Positions 12,633 through 21,175 of a stretch of DNA of 46,244 nucleotides are shown piece after piece. Below the pieces are notes generated by a model, which was not told the DNA's origin, searched no databases, and was given only the letters and a program-made list of their open reading frames with translations. Every line of letters starts with the position of its first letter. Position 1 is the stretch's first letter. The position numbers were made by a program, and so were the translations under genes. The stretch is from Alphaproteobacteria bacterium (GTDB taxonomy: Bacteria > Pseudomonadota > Alphaproteobacteria > SMXS01), in NCBI GenBank assembly GCA_016124315.1, contig WGNW01000002.1, positions 1 to 46,244 on the forward strand, read 5' to 3'.

Positions 12633-13081
12633 AGCTGTCGCGCAAGACCCTCTACGCCCTCGAGGCGGTTGTCGACATCGCCTACAACGCCCGCGCCGAA
12701 CCGGTGCAGTCCAAGGAGATCACCAAGCGCCAGGGCATCCCGCAGCGCTATCTGGAGCAGGTGATGCAGCAGCTGGTCCGCGCCGGCATCCTGAAGGGCG
12801 TCCGGGGCCCGCGCGGCGGCTACCTGCTGGCGCGGGAGCGGCGGCGGGTCACCGTGGGCGAGATCGTCCGGGTGATCGGCGCCCTGGAGGACGATGCTGG
12901 AACCAATGGCTATGCTTCAGAGTCGGCCATGGGGCAGAAGATCATCGCTCCGTTGCTCGACACCGTGCAGCGGGACATGATGGAGCGCCTCGACGCGGTC
13001 ACCGTCGAGGATCTGTGCAGCGAAGCCGCCGGAACCGGCGTGCCGCGGGAGACCAAGGACCGACTCGACTTCACCATCTGA
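12626..13081 (+). CDS. Rrf2-family transcriptional regulator
   Basis: This is a winged-helix regulator of 151 residues related to IscR, CymR and NsrR. The N-terminal [19 protein letters not shown], the recognition helix [29 protein letters not shown] and the wing [17 protein letters not shown] are typical. IscR and NsrR use three closely spaced cysteines in the middle as Fe-S ligands; here the only cysteine is far C-terminal (EDLCSEA). It is therefore more like CymR, which controls cysteine metabolism, than an Fe-S sensor. It directly precedes cysK with a 27-base gap, supporting a role as local sulfur regulator. The specific effector is inferred, not seen. Confidence 0.88.
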   Translation: MLKLSRKTLYALEAVVDIAYNARAEPVQSKEITKRQGIPQRYLEQVMQQLVRAGILKGVRGPRGGYLLARERRRVTVGEIVRVIGALEDDAGTNGYASESAMGQKIIAPLLDTVQRDMMERLDAVTVEDLCSEAAGTGVPRETKDRLDFTI

Positions 13082-13108
13082 GTACCCCGGGGAATACAGG
13101 AGAACCGA

Positions 13109-14073
<965 letters not shown>

Positions 14074-14074
<1 letters not shown>

Positions 14075-14865
14075 TGGACTTCAGCGACGACCAGATCGAA
14101 CGCTACGCCCGCCACATCATCCTGCGCGAGATCGGCGGCGCCGGGCAGCAGAAGCTGCTGGGCGCGCGGGTGCTGGCGGTGGGCGCGGGCGGCCTGGGCT
14201 CACCGCTGCTGATGTACCTGGCGGCTGCCGGCGTCGGTACCCTGGGCATCGTCGACGACGACGCGGTGTCGCTCTCCAACCTGCAGCGGCAGATCCTGCA
14301 CCGGACGCCGGACGTGGGCCGGCCCAAGGTGGAGAGCGCCGCCGAGGCGCTCCGCGCCCTCAACCCGGACGTGCGGGTGGATGTCCATCCGACGCGCCTG
14401 ACCGCCGGCAACGCGCTGGAGCTGGTGTCGGCCTACGACGTGGTGGCCGACGGCAGCGACAATTTCGACACCCGCTTCCTGGTCAACGACGCCTGCTACC
14501 TGGCGAAGGTCCCGCTGGTCTCCGCCGCCATCGGCCAGTTCGAGGGCCAGCTCTCCACCTACAAGGCGTACGAGGCCGGGCTGCCCTGCTATCGCTGCGT
14601 GTTCCCGGAAAAGCCGCCGCCCGGCACGGTGCCGAGCTGCGCCGAGGCGGGCGTGATCGGCGCGCTGGCGGGCGTGATGGGGTCGTTGCAGGCCGTGGAG
14701 GTGATCAAGGAGATCGTCGGCATCGGCGCGAGCATGGCCGGGCGACTGAGCATCTACGACGCCCTCGACGCCCGCTTTCGCACCCTGAAGCTGCGGCGCG
14801 ACCCGGCCTGCCCGCTGTGCGGCGAGCACGCCACCATCCACGACCTCGCCGCCCACGCGGCCTAG
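14074..14865 (+). CDS. moeB: MoeB/ThiF/HesA-family ubiquitin-like protein adenylyltransferase
   Basis: Members of this E1-like family activate the C-terminal glycine of a sulfur-carrier protein (MoaD, ThiS or a CysO-type carrier) with ATP. The 263-residue protein starts with the family hallmark RYARHIILREIGGAGQQKLL, followed by the nucleotide loop GAGGLGSPLLMYLAAAGVG. The zinc ligands are CYRC around residue 172 and CPLC around residue 247. The PSCAEAGVIGAL segment holds the cysteine used in some relatives. There is no C-terminal rhodanese domain. The gene overlaps cysK by one base, so the activated carrier could feed cysteine synthesis rather than molybdopterin; this is inference. Confidence 0.9.
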
Positions 14866-14878
14866 GCGGAGACGCCCC

Positions 14879-15262
14879 TTGACCGGCATCGCCAAGCTCT
14901 CCCTGGTCATCCATGCGGGCGACTTCTCCCGCGTCCACTACGCCCTGGTGATGGCGAGCGCGGCGGCGGCCGTGGGCAAGCCGGTCACCATCCTCTGGGC
15001 CGGCGGCTCGGTGCGCATGCTGGCGAAGGGCTGGGTGAAGCCCGACGAGGACCACCGCGTCAAGGCGCTGCGGGTCGCCGGCTTCGAGGACCTGCTCGCC
15101 GCCTGCCGCGACCTGGGCATACGCATGCTGGTGTGCGAGACGGCGCTCGCCCTGGCCGAGCTGAAGCCGGAGCGGCTGCGCGACGACCTGACGCTGGAGA
15201 CGGCCGGCGCCGTGACCTTCCTCAACGATGCGGCGGCGACCGGCGAGATGCTTTTCGTATAG
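14879..15262 (+). CDS. DsrE/DsrF-like family protein
   Basis: This 127-residue protein looks like a member of the DsrE/DsrF-like (peroxiredoxin-like) sulfur-trafficking fold. Features are the N-terminal beta strand LSLVIHAGDFSRVHYALVMASAAAAVGKPVTILW and a cysteine in MLVCETAL at the position where DsrE relatives carry the persulfide-binding cysteine. A second cysteine lies in LLAACRDLG. A TTG start at 14879, 13 bases after the moeB stop, is the most likely one. Its place behind cysK and moeB fits a role in sulfur transfer, but the partner is not known. Confidence 0.75.
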   Translation: MTGIAKLSLVIHAGDFSRVHYALVMASAAAAVGKPVTILWAGGSVRMLAKGWVKPDEDHRVKALRVAGFEDLLAACRDLGIRMLVCETALALAELKPERLRDDLTLETAGAVTFLNDAAATGEMLFV

Positions 15263-15275
15263 GATCGGCCTATAT

Positions 15276-15303
15276 TGTGCTGGCGTTGACAGCAATGCTG
15301 GCG
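15276..15303. promoter_or_regulatory. Direct repeat in the antitoxin promoter region
   Basis: TGCTGGCG occurs at 15278-15285 and again at 15296-15303, separated by a stretch with TTGACA. The second copy ends a few bases before the antitoxin ATG. Type II antitoxins often bind repeats at their own promoter, so this may be the autoregulatory operator. Confidence 0.3.
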
Positions 15304-15310
15304 AGAGATC

Positions 15311-15547
15311 ATGGGAACCCTGACCATCCGGAAGCTGGACGACGACGTCATGCGGGATCTGGCCATCCGTGCGGCGAAGCACGGCGTCTCCCGTGAGGAG
15401 GAGTCGAGACGTATCCTGACGGACGCGGTGCGCCGGGCTCACAGCGGCGAAATCTGGGAACGACTGGCGCGCCTGCGCGACGAAACCCGCGGCACCCGTC
15501 AGACGGACAGTGCGGAACTGCTGCGCGAAATGCGGGACTCGCGTTAG
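15311..15547 (+). CDS. VapB/FitA-type antitoxin
   Basis: The 78-residue protein starts MGTLTIRKLDDDVMRDLAIRA and continues with HGVSREEESRRIL. This is the ribbon-helix-helix pattern of FitA/VapB-like antitoxins that pair with PIN toxins. The C-terminal half is charged and probably wraps the toxin. The gene ends TAG overlapping the GTG start of the PIN-domain gene, a typical toxin-antitoxin arrangement. It should repress its own promoter together with the toxin. Confidence 0.85.
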   Translation: MGTLTIRKLDDDVMRDLAIRAAKHGVSREEESRRILTDAVRRAHSGEIWERLARLRDETRGTRQTDSAELLREMRDSR

Positions 15548-15972
15548 TGGATGGCGCGGTCATCGATGCCAGCGTCGCCGTAAAGTGGACGCTGGACGAA
15601 CCGAACAGCGACGAGGCCCTGCTGCTGGCGAGGCATGTTCCCCTGGCGGCGCCTGGACTGCTGCTGGTCGAGTGCGCCAATGTCCTCTGGATCAAGTCCC
15701 GGCGGAGCGAGATCACGGTCGATCAGGCGCAGGAGCGATACGAGCAGCTGGCCAGCGCCCCGATCGACTATCTGGAGGACCGGGATCTCCTGCCGGCGGC
15801 GCTGAGTCTGAGCGGGCGGCTCGACCACCCGGTCTACGACTGTCTTTACGTTGCGGCGTCCGTCGCCCTGCAGGCGCCGCTGGTCACGGCGGACGGCAGG
15901 CTCCGGCGAAAGCTGCTGGAAACGGGTCCGGCGGAGTTCCCGTGCCTCCTGCTGAGCGAGTTCGCTCTCTAA
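15547..15972 (+). CDS. PIN-domain ribonuclease toxin, VapC family
   Basis: VapC-type toxins cleave RNA (often initiator tRNA or rRNA) with a metal-dependent PIN active site. The 141-residue protein has the acidic residues in VIDASVAVKW, LLLVECANVLW, YDCLYVAAS and LVTADGRL, matching the family tetrad. Start GTG 15547 overlaps the antitoxin stop. At the other end its TAA overlaps the convergent dehydrogenase stop within four bases, so the pair sits tightly in an otherwise conserved region. All key acidic residues are present, so the toxin is probably active. Confidence 0.88.
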   Translation: MDGAVIDASVAVKWTLDEPNSDEALLLARHVPLAAPGLLLVECANVLWIKSRRSEITVDQAQERYEQLASAPIDYLEDRDLLPAALSLSGRLDHPVYDCLYVAASVALQAPLVTADGRLRRKLLETGPAEFPCLLLSEFAL

Positions 15973-16955
15973 AGCAGGCCCTCGAGCACGCGGTCCGGCG
16001 GCGCGTGGCCGTCGACGAAGGTCTTGATGTTGATGAGCACCTTCTCGCCCATGTCGATGCGGCCCTCGATCGTGGCCGAGCCCATGTGCGGCAACAGCAC
16101 CACGTTGTCCATGGCGAGCAGCTTGGGATTGACCGCCGGCTCGTGCTCGAACACGTCGAGGCCGGCGCCCGCCAGCTCGCCGTTGCGCAGCATGCGGATC
16201 AGGGCGTTCTCGTCGATCACCTCGCCGCGCGCCGTGTTGACGATGTAGGCGTGGGATCGCAGCAGCGACAGCCGGCGCGCCGATAGCAGGTGGAAGGTGG
16301 CCGGCGTGTGCGGGCAGTTGACCGAGACGATGTCCATGCGGGCGAGCATCTGGTCCAGGCTCTCCCAGTAGGTCGCCTCCAGCTCCTGCTCCACTTCCTC
16401 CGGCACCCGGTTGCGGTTGTGGTAGTGGATGGACATGCCGAACGCCTTGGCGCGGCGGGCGACCGCCTGGCCGATGCGGCCCATGCCGATGATGCCGAGG
16501 CGCTTGCCCCAGATGCGGTGGCCCAGCATGCCGGTGGGCGACCAGCCGTGCCAGTCGCCGTCCCGCAGCACCCGCTCGCCTTCGGTGAGGCGGCGCGGCA
16601 CGGCCAGCATCAGCGCCAGGGTCATGTCGGCGGTGTCCTCGGTCAGCACGCCCGGCGTGTTGGTGACGGTGATGCCGCGCTGGCGGGCGGTGGCCAGGTC
16701 GATGTGGTCGACGCCGGTGCCGAAATTGGCGATCAGCCGCAGGTCGGCGTTGGCCTGCACCAGCACGCCCGCGTCGATCCTGTCGGTGACCGTGGGCACC
16801 AGCACGTCGGCCTCCTTGACGGCGGCGACCAGATCGGCGTGGGTGAACGGCTTGTCGTCCAGGTTGAGCCGGACGTCGAACAGCTCCATCAGCCGCGTCT
16901 CGATGGGATCGGGCAGCTTGCGGGTGACGACGACCTTGGTCTTTCTATACGTCAT
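15969..16955 (-). CDS. D-isomer-specific 2-hydroxyacid dehydrogenase (glyoxylate/hydroxypyruvate reductase type)
   Basis: The 328-residue protein is an NAD(P)-dependent D-2-hydroxyacid dehydrogenase. The nucleotide-binding fold is GIIGMGRIGQAVARRAKAFG near residue 155. The catalytic arginine lies in VNTARGEVID, the glutamate in LDVFEHEPAVNP and the histidine in LLPHMGSAT. The arrangement resembles glyoxylate reductase or glycerate dehydrogenase, but the substrate cannot be fixed. ATG 16955 has GGAGG 8 bases upstream and is preferred to GTG 16970. The stop overlaps that of the PIN toxin on the other strand. Confidence 0.9.
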   Translation of the reverse strand: MTYRKTKVVVTRKLPDPIETRLMELFDVRLNLDDKPFTHADLVAAVKEADVLVPTVTDRIDAGVLVQANADLRLIANFGTGVDHIDLATARQRGITVTNTPGVLTEDTADMTLALMLAVPRRLTEGERVLRDGDWHGWSPTGMLGHRIWGKRLGIIGMGRIGQAVARRAKAFGMSIHYHNRNRVPEEVEQELEATYWESLDQMLARMDIVSVNCPHTPATFHLLSARRLSLLRSHAYIVNTARGEVIDENALIRMLRNGELAGAGLDVFEHEPAVNPKLLAMDNVVLLPHMGSATIEGRIDMGEKVLINIKTFVDGHAPPDRVLEGLL

Positions 16956-17078
16956 CGAAGCGCCCTCCACGGCGACGGTATGCGGGAAGCCGGAGAGCGG
17001 CGGGCTCCCCTCGCGGTTTGTCTAGCAGAAGAACCGGGCGGTTTCAAACCTGCAAGCCATGTGCAGGAGCGTGGCTGC

Positions 17079-17107
17079 TTGACCGGGATCGGGGTCGGGC
17101 ATAAACC
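17079..17107 (+). promoter_or_regulatory. Possible promoter of the SH3-domain gene
   Basis: TTGACC and TAAACC are separated by 17 bases, and the second box ends 21 bases before the GTG start of the exported SH3 protein. The -35 match is good and the -10 match is weak. Confidence 0.35.
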
Positions 17108-17128
17108 TGTTGGCCAGTCCCGGGAACA

Positions 17129-17662
17129 GTGGCCGCGGAACCGTTGCGAACCGTCTGCAAAGCCTTGATCGCGCTCGCCGTGGGCATCATGCTCCTGGCC
17201 CCGGCGATCGGCCGCGCCCAGGAGGCGGCCGACGACGAAGGCGCGGTCACCGGCCTGCCGATCCCGCGCTTCGTTTCCCTCTCCGCCGACCGCATCAACA
17301 TGCGCGTCGGACCGGGCATGCGCTACCCCATCGAGTGGGTGTATGTCCGCCGCGGCCTGCCCGTGGAAGTGGTCGCCGAATACGAGCTGTGGCGCAAGGT
17401 CCGCGACGTGGACGGCGCCGAGGGCTGGGTGCTCAAGCACATGATCTCGTCCAAGCGCAACGCCATCGTCACCGTCGCCGTGGCCACCCTGCGCGGCGCC
17501 CCGGAGGACACCGCATCGCCCGTGCTCTACGCCAAGAAGGGGGTGCAGGGCCGGCTGGTGGAATGCAAGAAGGAATGGTGCCGGCTGCAGGTCGACGGCG
17601 TCGACGGCTGGCTGCGCAAGTCGAGCCTGTGGGGCACCTTTCCCGAGGAAAAATTCAACTAG
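17129..17662 (+). CDS. Exported bacterial SH3-domain protein
   Basis: This 177-residue protein has an N-terminal hydrophobic stretch ALIALAVGIMLLAPAIG ending in a plausible cleavage site around GRAQ-EA. It should be exported to the periplasm. Two SH3-like units follow: the first shows RINMRVGPGMRYPIEWVY and AEGWVLKHMIS, the second VATLRGAPEDTASPVLYAKK and VDGWLRKSSLWG. Such SH3b domains usually bind peptidoglycan or other wall polymers. GTG 17129 is chosen because it gives a full signal sequence. It diverges from the 2-hydroxyacid dehydrogenase; no functional link is evident. Confidence 0.8.
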   Translation: MAAEPLRTVCKALIALAVGIMLLAPAIGRAQEAADDEGAVTGLPIPRFVSLSADRINMRVGPGMRYPIEWVYVRRGLPVEVVAEYELWRKVRDVDGAEGWVLKHMISSKRNAIVTVAVATLRGAPEDTASPVLYAKKGVQGRLVECKKEWCRLQVDGVDGWLRKSSLWGTFPEEKFN

Positions 17663-17684
17663 CCGTTCGTCGGCCGTTCCCGGC

Positions 17685-18281
17685 CTATCCCGACGCCCGC
17701 CGGAGATCGGCCAGCGGCAGCGCCGGCTCGAGCACCTCGCGCAGCGCGCGGCGCTGCACCTCGGGGGTCCAGTGCTCCCGGTCGAAGGCGGCCTGCACGG
17801 CGATGCCGTAGATGGTAGTCATCACCTTCTGGGACAGGTCGCGCGCCTCCTCGGCGCCGCAGCCCAGCGTGCGCAGCATCGCCTCGATGGTCTCGCGGGT
17901 CTCGCGGGAGTGCAGCTTCTGCTCGCTGGCCAGGTCCGGATCGAACAGCGCCTCGGTCCAGAAGCACAGCCAGACCACCCAGTCGTCCCACTGCTCGGCG
18001 GCGATGGGCAGGATCTTGTCCAACGAGGCGAGCTTCTCGCCAGGATCGGCGCCGGGCGGCACCGCGCGGCGGCTGACCGCCCGCGCCAGCACGAAGCGGT
18101 AGGTCTCCAGCAGGATCGACGTCCGGTTGGGAAAGTAGTGGCTGATGGCCGTCGTGCTGCAGCCCAGCGCGGCGGCCAGGTTGCGGAAGGTTACCGCCGA
18201 CATGCCGCGCTCGGCGATCAGCGCGGCGGCGGCGCGGGCCACGTCCTGGCGGCGTTGCGTCTGGTCGACATCGAGGGGCAC
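17685..18281 (-). CDS. TetR-family transcriptional regulator
   Basis: The 198-residue protein begins with a standard TetR DNA-binding domain: QDVARAAAALIAERGMSAVTFRNLAAALGC, then STTAISHYFPNRTSILLETY with the recognition helix and the conserved YF. The larger C-terminal part is a ligand-binding domain with WVVWLCFWTEALFDPDL and no recognisable specificity. GTG 18281 is preceded by AGGA. It diverges from the FAD-dependent enzyme gene, and a 30-base imperfect palindrome lies 17-46 bases upstream of its start. The simplest reading is that it represses both itself and the flavoenzyme. Confidence 0.88.
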   Translation of the reverse strand: MPLDVDQTQRRQDVARAAAALIAERGMSAVTFRNLAAALGCSTTAISHYFPNRTSILLETYRFVLARAVSRRAVPPGADPGEKLASLDKILPIAAEQWDDWVVWLCFWTEALFDPDLASEQKLHSRETRETIEAMLRTLGCGAEEARDLSQKVMTTIYGIAVQAAFDREHWTPEVQRRALREVLEPALPLADLRRASG

Positions 18282-18297
18282 TGTCGGTCCTACGATC

Positions 18298-18327
18298 TAA
18301 GATGCGTGTTGTACAACATTCGTCTTA
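18298..18327. promoter_or_regulatory. Palindromic operator between tetR and the FAD-dependent enzyme gene
   Basis: A perfect 12-base palindrome, TGTTGTACAACA at 18307-18318, forms the core. Symmetry extends outward to a 30-base element with 12 of 15 positions paired, including the TAAGA and TCTTA ends. It lies between two divergent genes, one of which is a TetR regulator, so it is the likely TetR operator. Confidence 0.65.
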
Positions 18328-18447
18328 TGATAGACTGATCCTGCTAGAGCCGTTTAGCACAATTTCCGGGAAGACCATAAGCGGGTCGGCCGCCGTGCCC
18401 GATTCGCGATATGCTCGTCCATCCCCGCAAACCGAGGGACCCACGCC

Positions 18448-19905
18448 GTGACCGCCACACCCGACCTGCTGCAGGAATCCCAGATCGCCGACTGGGCCGA
18501 CACCGCCGACGTCATCGTCATCGGCTATGGCATTGCCGGCGCCTGCGCCGCGCTGGAGGCCCGCCGGGCCGGCGCCGACGTGCTGGTGCTGGAACGGGCC
18601 AGCGGCGGCGGCGGCGCGAGCGCCCTGTCGGCCGGCATCTTCTACCTGGGAGGCGGCACCGCCGTGCAGAAGGCGGTGGGATACGAGGACACCGCCGAGG
18701 ACATGTTCCGGTTCCTGATGGCCAGCACCGGGGCGCCCGACGCGGTGATGGTGCGCCGGTTCTGCGACGCCTCGGCCGGTCATTTCGACTGGCTGGAGGC
18801 GCAGGGCGTGCCGTTCGAGCGGACCTACTACAAGGACAAGGCGGTGATCGCGCCCACCAGCGACTGCCTCGCCTCCACCGGCAACGAGAAGGTCTGGCCC
18901 TATTACCACATCGCCAAGCCGGTGCCGCGCGGCCACAAGGTGGCCAAGGTGGGCGACGGCGGCGGCGCGCTGGCGATGAACGCGCTGATCGACCGCTGCG
19001 CCGAGGAGGGCGTGCGCGTGTCGTGCGACACGGAGGTCAAGGCGCTGGTGCGGGACGGCGCCGGCCGCATCGTCGGCGCGCGGGTGCGCCGCGACGGCGG
19101 GCTGGTGGACCTGCGGGCGCGCCGGGCGGTGATCCTGGCCGCCGGCGGCTTCGGCATGAACAAGGAGCTGCTGCGCCGCTACGCGCCTCAGCTGCCCGAG
19201 ACGGCGGTGGCCCTGGGCATCCCCAATAACGACGGCGCGGCGCTGATGCTGGGCCTGTCGGCCGGCGCGGCGACCCAGGCCATGAGCGGCACCATCGCCA
19301 CCGCCTCGTTCTATCCGCCGGGCCAGCTCATCAAGGGCATCCTGGTCAACCGGCGCGGCGAGCGTTTCGTCGCCGAGGATTCGTATCACGGCCGGACGGC
19401 GGAACATGTCGCCGAGCAGCCCGGCGCGGCCGCCTGGCTGATCGTCGATTCGGAGATCTTCGCCTATCCGGAGATCGGCCACCGGCTGGTGGACGGCTGG
19501 GACTCCATCGAGGAGATGGAGGCGGGCCTGGAGCTGCCGCCGGGCGCGCTGCAACGGACCATGAAGGCCTACAACGAGGCGGCCGCCGAGGGCCGCGACC
19601 CGCTCTACAACAAGCACCCGGACTGGGTGAAGCCGCTCGACAAGGGGCCGTTCGCCGCCTTCGACGTCTCCTACGACAGCTCGGAGTATCATTTCCTGAC
19701 TCTGGGCGGCATCAAGACCACCGCCGAGGCCGAGGTGCTGGACGGGACGGGCACGCCGATCCCCGGCTTCTACGCCGCGGGCGCCTGCGTCTCCAGCATC
19801 CCCCAGGACGGCAAGGGCTACGCCAGCGGCCTGAGCCTGGGTCCGGGCTCCTATTACGGCCGGATCGCGGGAATCAACGCAGCGCGGGCGACCCTCAACG
19901 CCTGA
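18448..19905 (+). CDS. FAD-dependent oxidoreductase (3-ketosteroid dehydrogenase / flavocytochrome c flavoprotein family)
   Basis: The 485-residue protein has an N-terminal FAD-binding motif VIVIGYGIAGACAALEARRAGADVLVLER, the family-typical GGASALSAGIFYLGGGT, a second nucleotide segment AVILAAGGFGMN and the C-terminal IPGFYAAGACVSSI...GKGYASGLSLGPGSYYG. This places it in the fumarate reductase/3-oxosteroid 1-dehydrogenase superfamily. There is no signal peptide and no heme-binding motif, so it is a soluble flavoenzyme. The substrate is unknown; the divergent TetR gene suggests induction by a lipophilic compound. GTG 18448 follows GAGGGA. Confidence 0.85.
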   Translation: MTATPDLLQESQIADWADTADVIVIGYGIAGACAALEARRAGADVLVLERASGGGGASALSAGIFYLGGGTAVQKAVGYEDTAEDMFRFLMASTGAPDAVMVRRFCDASAGHFDWLEAQGVPFERTYYKDKAVIAPTSDCLASTGNEKVWPYYHIAKPVPRGHKVAKVGDGGGALAMNALIDRCAEEGVRVSCDTEVKALVRDGAGRIVGARVRRDGGLVDLRARRAVILAAGGFGMNKELLRRYAPQLPETAVALGIPNNDGAALMLGLSAGAATQAMSGTIATASFYPPGQLIKGILVNRRGERFVAEDSYHGRTAEHVAEQPGAAAWLIVDSEIFAYPEIGHRLVDGWDSIEEMEAGLELPPGALQRTMKAYNEAAAEGRDPLYNKHPDWVKPLDKGPFAAFDVSYDSSEYHFLTLGGIKTTAEAEVLDGTGTPIPGFYAAGACVSSIPQDGKGYASGLSLGPGSYYGRIAGINAARATLNA

Positions 19906-19960
19906 ACCCGACCGGGCACGGCGAAACAAATCCGGGGCGGGGGCGTTCGAAGGGGCGTCG

Positions 19961-19983
19961 GCGGACCGCGCGTCGCGGTCCGC
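19961..19983 (+). terminator. Strong GC hairpin after the FAD-dependent enzyme gene
   Basis: GCGGACCGCG and CGCGGTCCGC form a perfect 10-bp stem with the 3-base loop CGT. It follows the flavoenzyme stop by 55 bases and precedes the next ATG by 23 bases. There is no T-tract, so it may be a factor-dependent terminator, a transcript-stabilising hairpin or an operator. Confidence 0.4.
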
Positions 19984-20006
19984 GCCGGCCACGGAAGGAG
20001 CGCCCC

Positions 20007-20483
20007 ATGAAGCAGCCCCCGTTTCCCCGCTCATCCTGCCGCGCGGCGCTCGCCGCAGCGGCGCTGCTCTCACTCTCGGCCGCCGCACCGGCAGTGGCGG
20101 ACGGCTGCGCCAGCTACGGCCCGCCGGCGGAAGGCTTCGTCGGCATGCTGTCGGCCCTGCAGATGTCGGGCCCGCCGGGCTACGGCAAGACGCCCGACAT
20201 CGACACGGTCGAGACCGTGCCCGTGCTGCAGCTCAGCCCGCCGATCTGCGTGGCGCCGAAGCCGGGCGGCGCTCCCGGCGACGTGGCCGAGCAATCGGTG
20301 GACACGGTGGAGCTGGCCGCCGCGCCGGGTGCGCCGATCCCGAAGGACCTGTTCGGCACCAAGGTGATGGTGAAGGGCACGCTCAGTCATGCCTCGGGAC
20401 CGGACCACCCCACCGCGGTGGTGCTGCGCGTCATCGGCGTCAGGCAGGTGCTGAAGGAGGACGCGCCGGCCGGCGCGCCGTAG
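20007..20483 (+). CDS. Exported protein with possible DUF4431-like C-terminus
   Basis: The 158-residue protein has a clear signal peptide: basic start, then ALAAAALLSLSAAAPAVADG with a cleavage site at AVA-D. Two cysteines remain in the mature part (DGCASYG and PPICVAPK) and could form a disulfide bridge. The final 40 residues, KVMVKGTLSHASGPDHPTAVVL and onwards, resemble the VxGTL...HH/P...V pattern I recall for DUF4431. Function is unknown. GGAAGGAG lies before ATG 20007. It converges with the TrpF-like gene, with only 15 bases between the stops. Confidence 0.6.
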   Translation: MKQPPFPRSSCRAALAAAALLSLSAAAPAVADGCASYGPPAEGFVGMLSALQMSGPPGYGKTPDIDTVETVPVLQLSPPICVAPKPGGAPGDVAEQSVDTVELAAAPGAPIPKDLFGTKVMVKGTLSHASGPDHPTAVVLRVIGVRQVLKEDAPAGAP

Positions 20484-20498
20484 CCCGGCCGTCCTCGC

Positions 20499-21155
20499 CT
20501 ATCCGCGGGCCTCGCGCACGAAGGCGGCCACCCGGTCCGGATCCTTGCGGTGGCTGCCGTCCGGCCGGTCGGTGCGCGTCTTGCTGTCGACGCCCGCCGG
20601 CCGCACCGCGGCGATGGCCGCCACCACGTTCTCGGGGCCGAGGCCGCCGGCGATGATCACCGGGATGGCGACCGCCTCGACGATGCGCCGGTCCAGCGCC
20701 CAGTCGTGGGTCACCCCCTGGGCGCCCACTTGGGCGTCGCCGGGCTTGTGGCTGTCGAGCAGCAGGAAGTCGGCGGCCCCTTCGTAGGCCCGCGCGAGGT
20801 CGACGCTCTCCGGCCCGGTGACCGGGATGCTGCGCATCAGTCGCACGCCGGGAAGGCCGGCCTTCAGCCGGCGCAAATCGTCGGGCAGGACGAGGTCAGG
20901 CGCGGCGCCGAGGTGAAGGATGGACGGCATGAGCGCCGCCGCGGCGCGGAAGGCGAAGTCGAGGTCGGCGCCCAGCACCAGCAGCGAGGTCCGCGAGGGC
21001 TCGGGAACGGCCGCCACCACCGGCGCTGCCGCATCGATCGAAAGCTCCCGGGGGAAATCGCCCTTGCCGACCAGCACGCCCACATGATCGACACCCGCTC
21101 CCGCCACCGCCCGTGCCTCGGCGGCGGTGGCGATCTCGTAGACCTGGACGATCAA
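20499..21155 (-). CDS. Phosphoribosylanthranilate isomerase-like (TrpF-like) barrel protein lacking the catalytic cysteine
   Basis: The 218-residue protein follows the TrpF beta/alpha barrel pattern: AGAGVDHVGVLV, LLLDSHKPGD...THDWAL, then PVIIAGGLGPENVVAAIAAVRPAGVD and a KDPDRVAAFVREAR ending. In true TrpF the first strand carries the KICG motif with the general-base cysteine; here it reads QVYE. The VSSGVE phosphate-side motif is replaced by DSKTRTD. The second catalytic residue, the aspartate of LLLD, is kept. It is therefore probably not the tryptophan-pathway enzyme. TTG 21155 is the likely start, 20 bases after the DUF3501 stop, making it the last gene of the rubrerythrin operon. Confidence 0.75.
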   Translation of the reverse strand: MIVQVYEIATAAEARAVAGAGVDHVGVLVGKGDFPRELSIDAAAPVVAAVPEPSRTSLLVLGADLDFAFRAAAALMPSILHLGAAPDLVLPDDLRRLKAGLPGVRLMRSIPVTGPESVDLARAYEGAADFLLLDSHKPGDAQVGAQGVTHDWALDRRIVEAVAIPVIIAGGLGPENVVAAIAAVRPAGVDSKTRTDRPDGSHRKDPDRVAAFVREARG

Positions 21156-21175
21156 CGCCGGCAGCCCGGTCGAGG

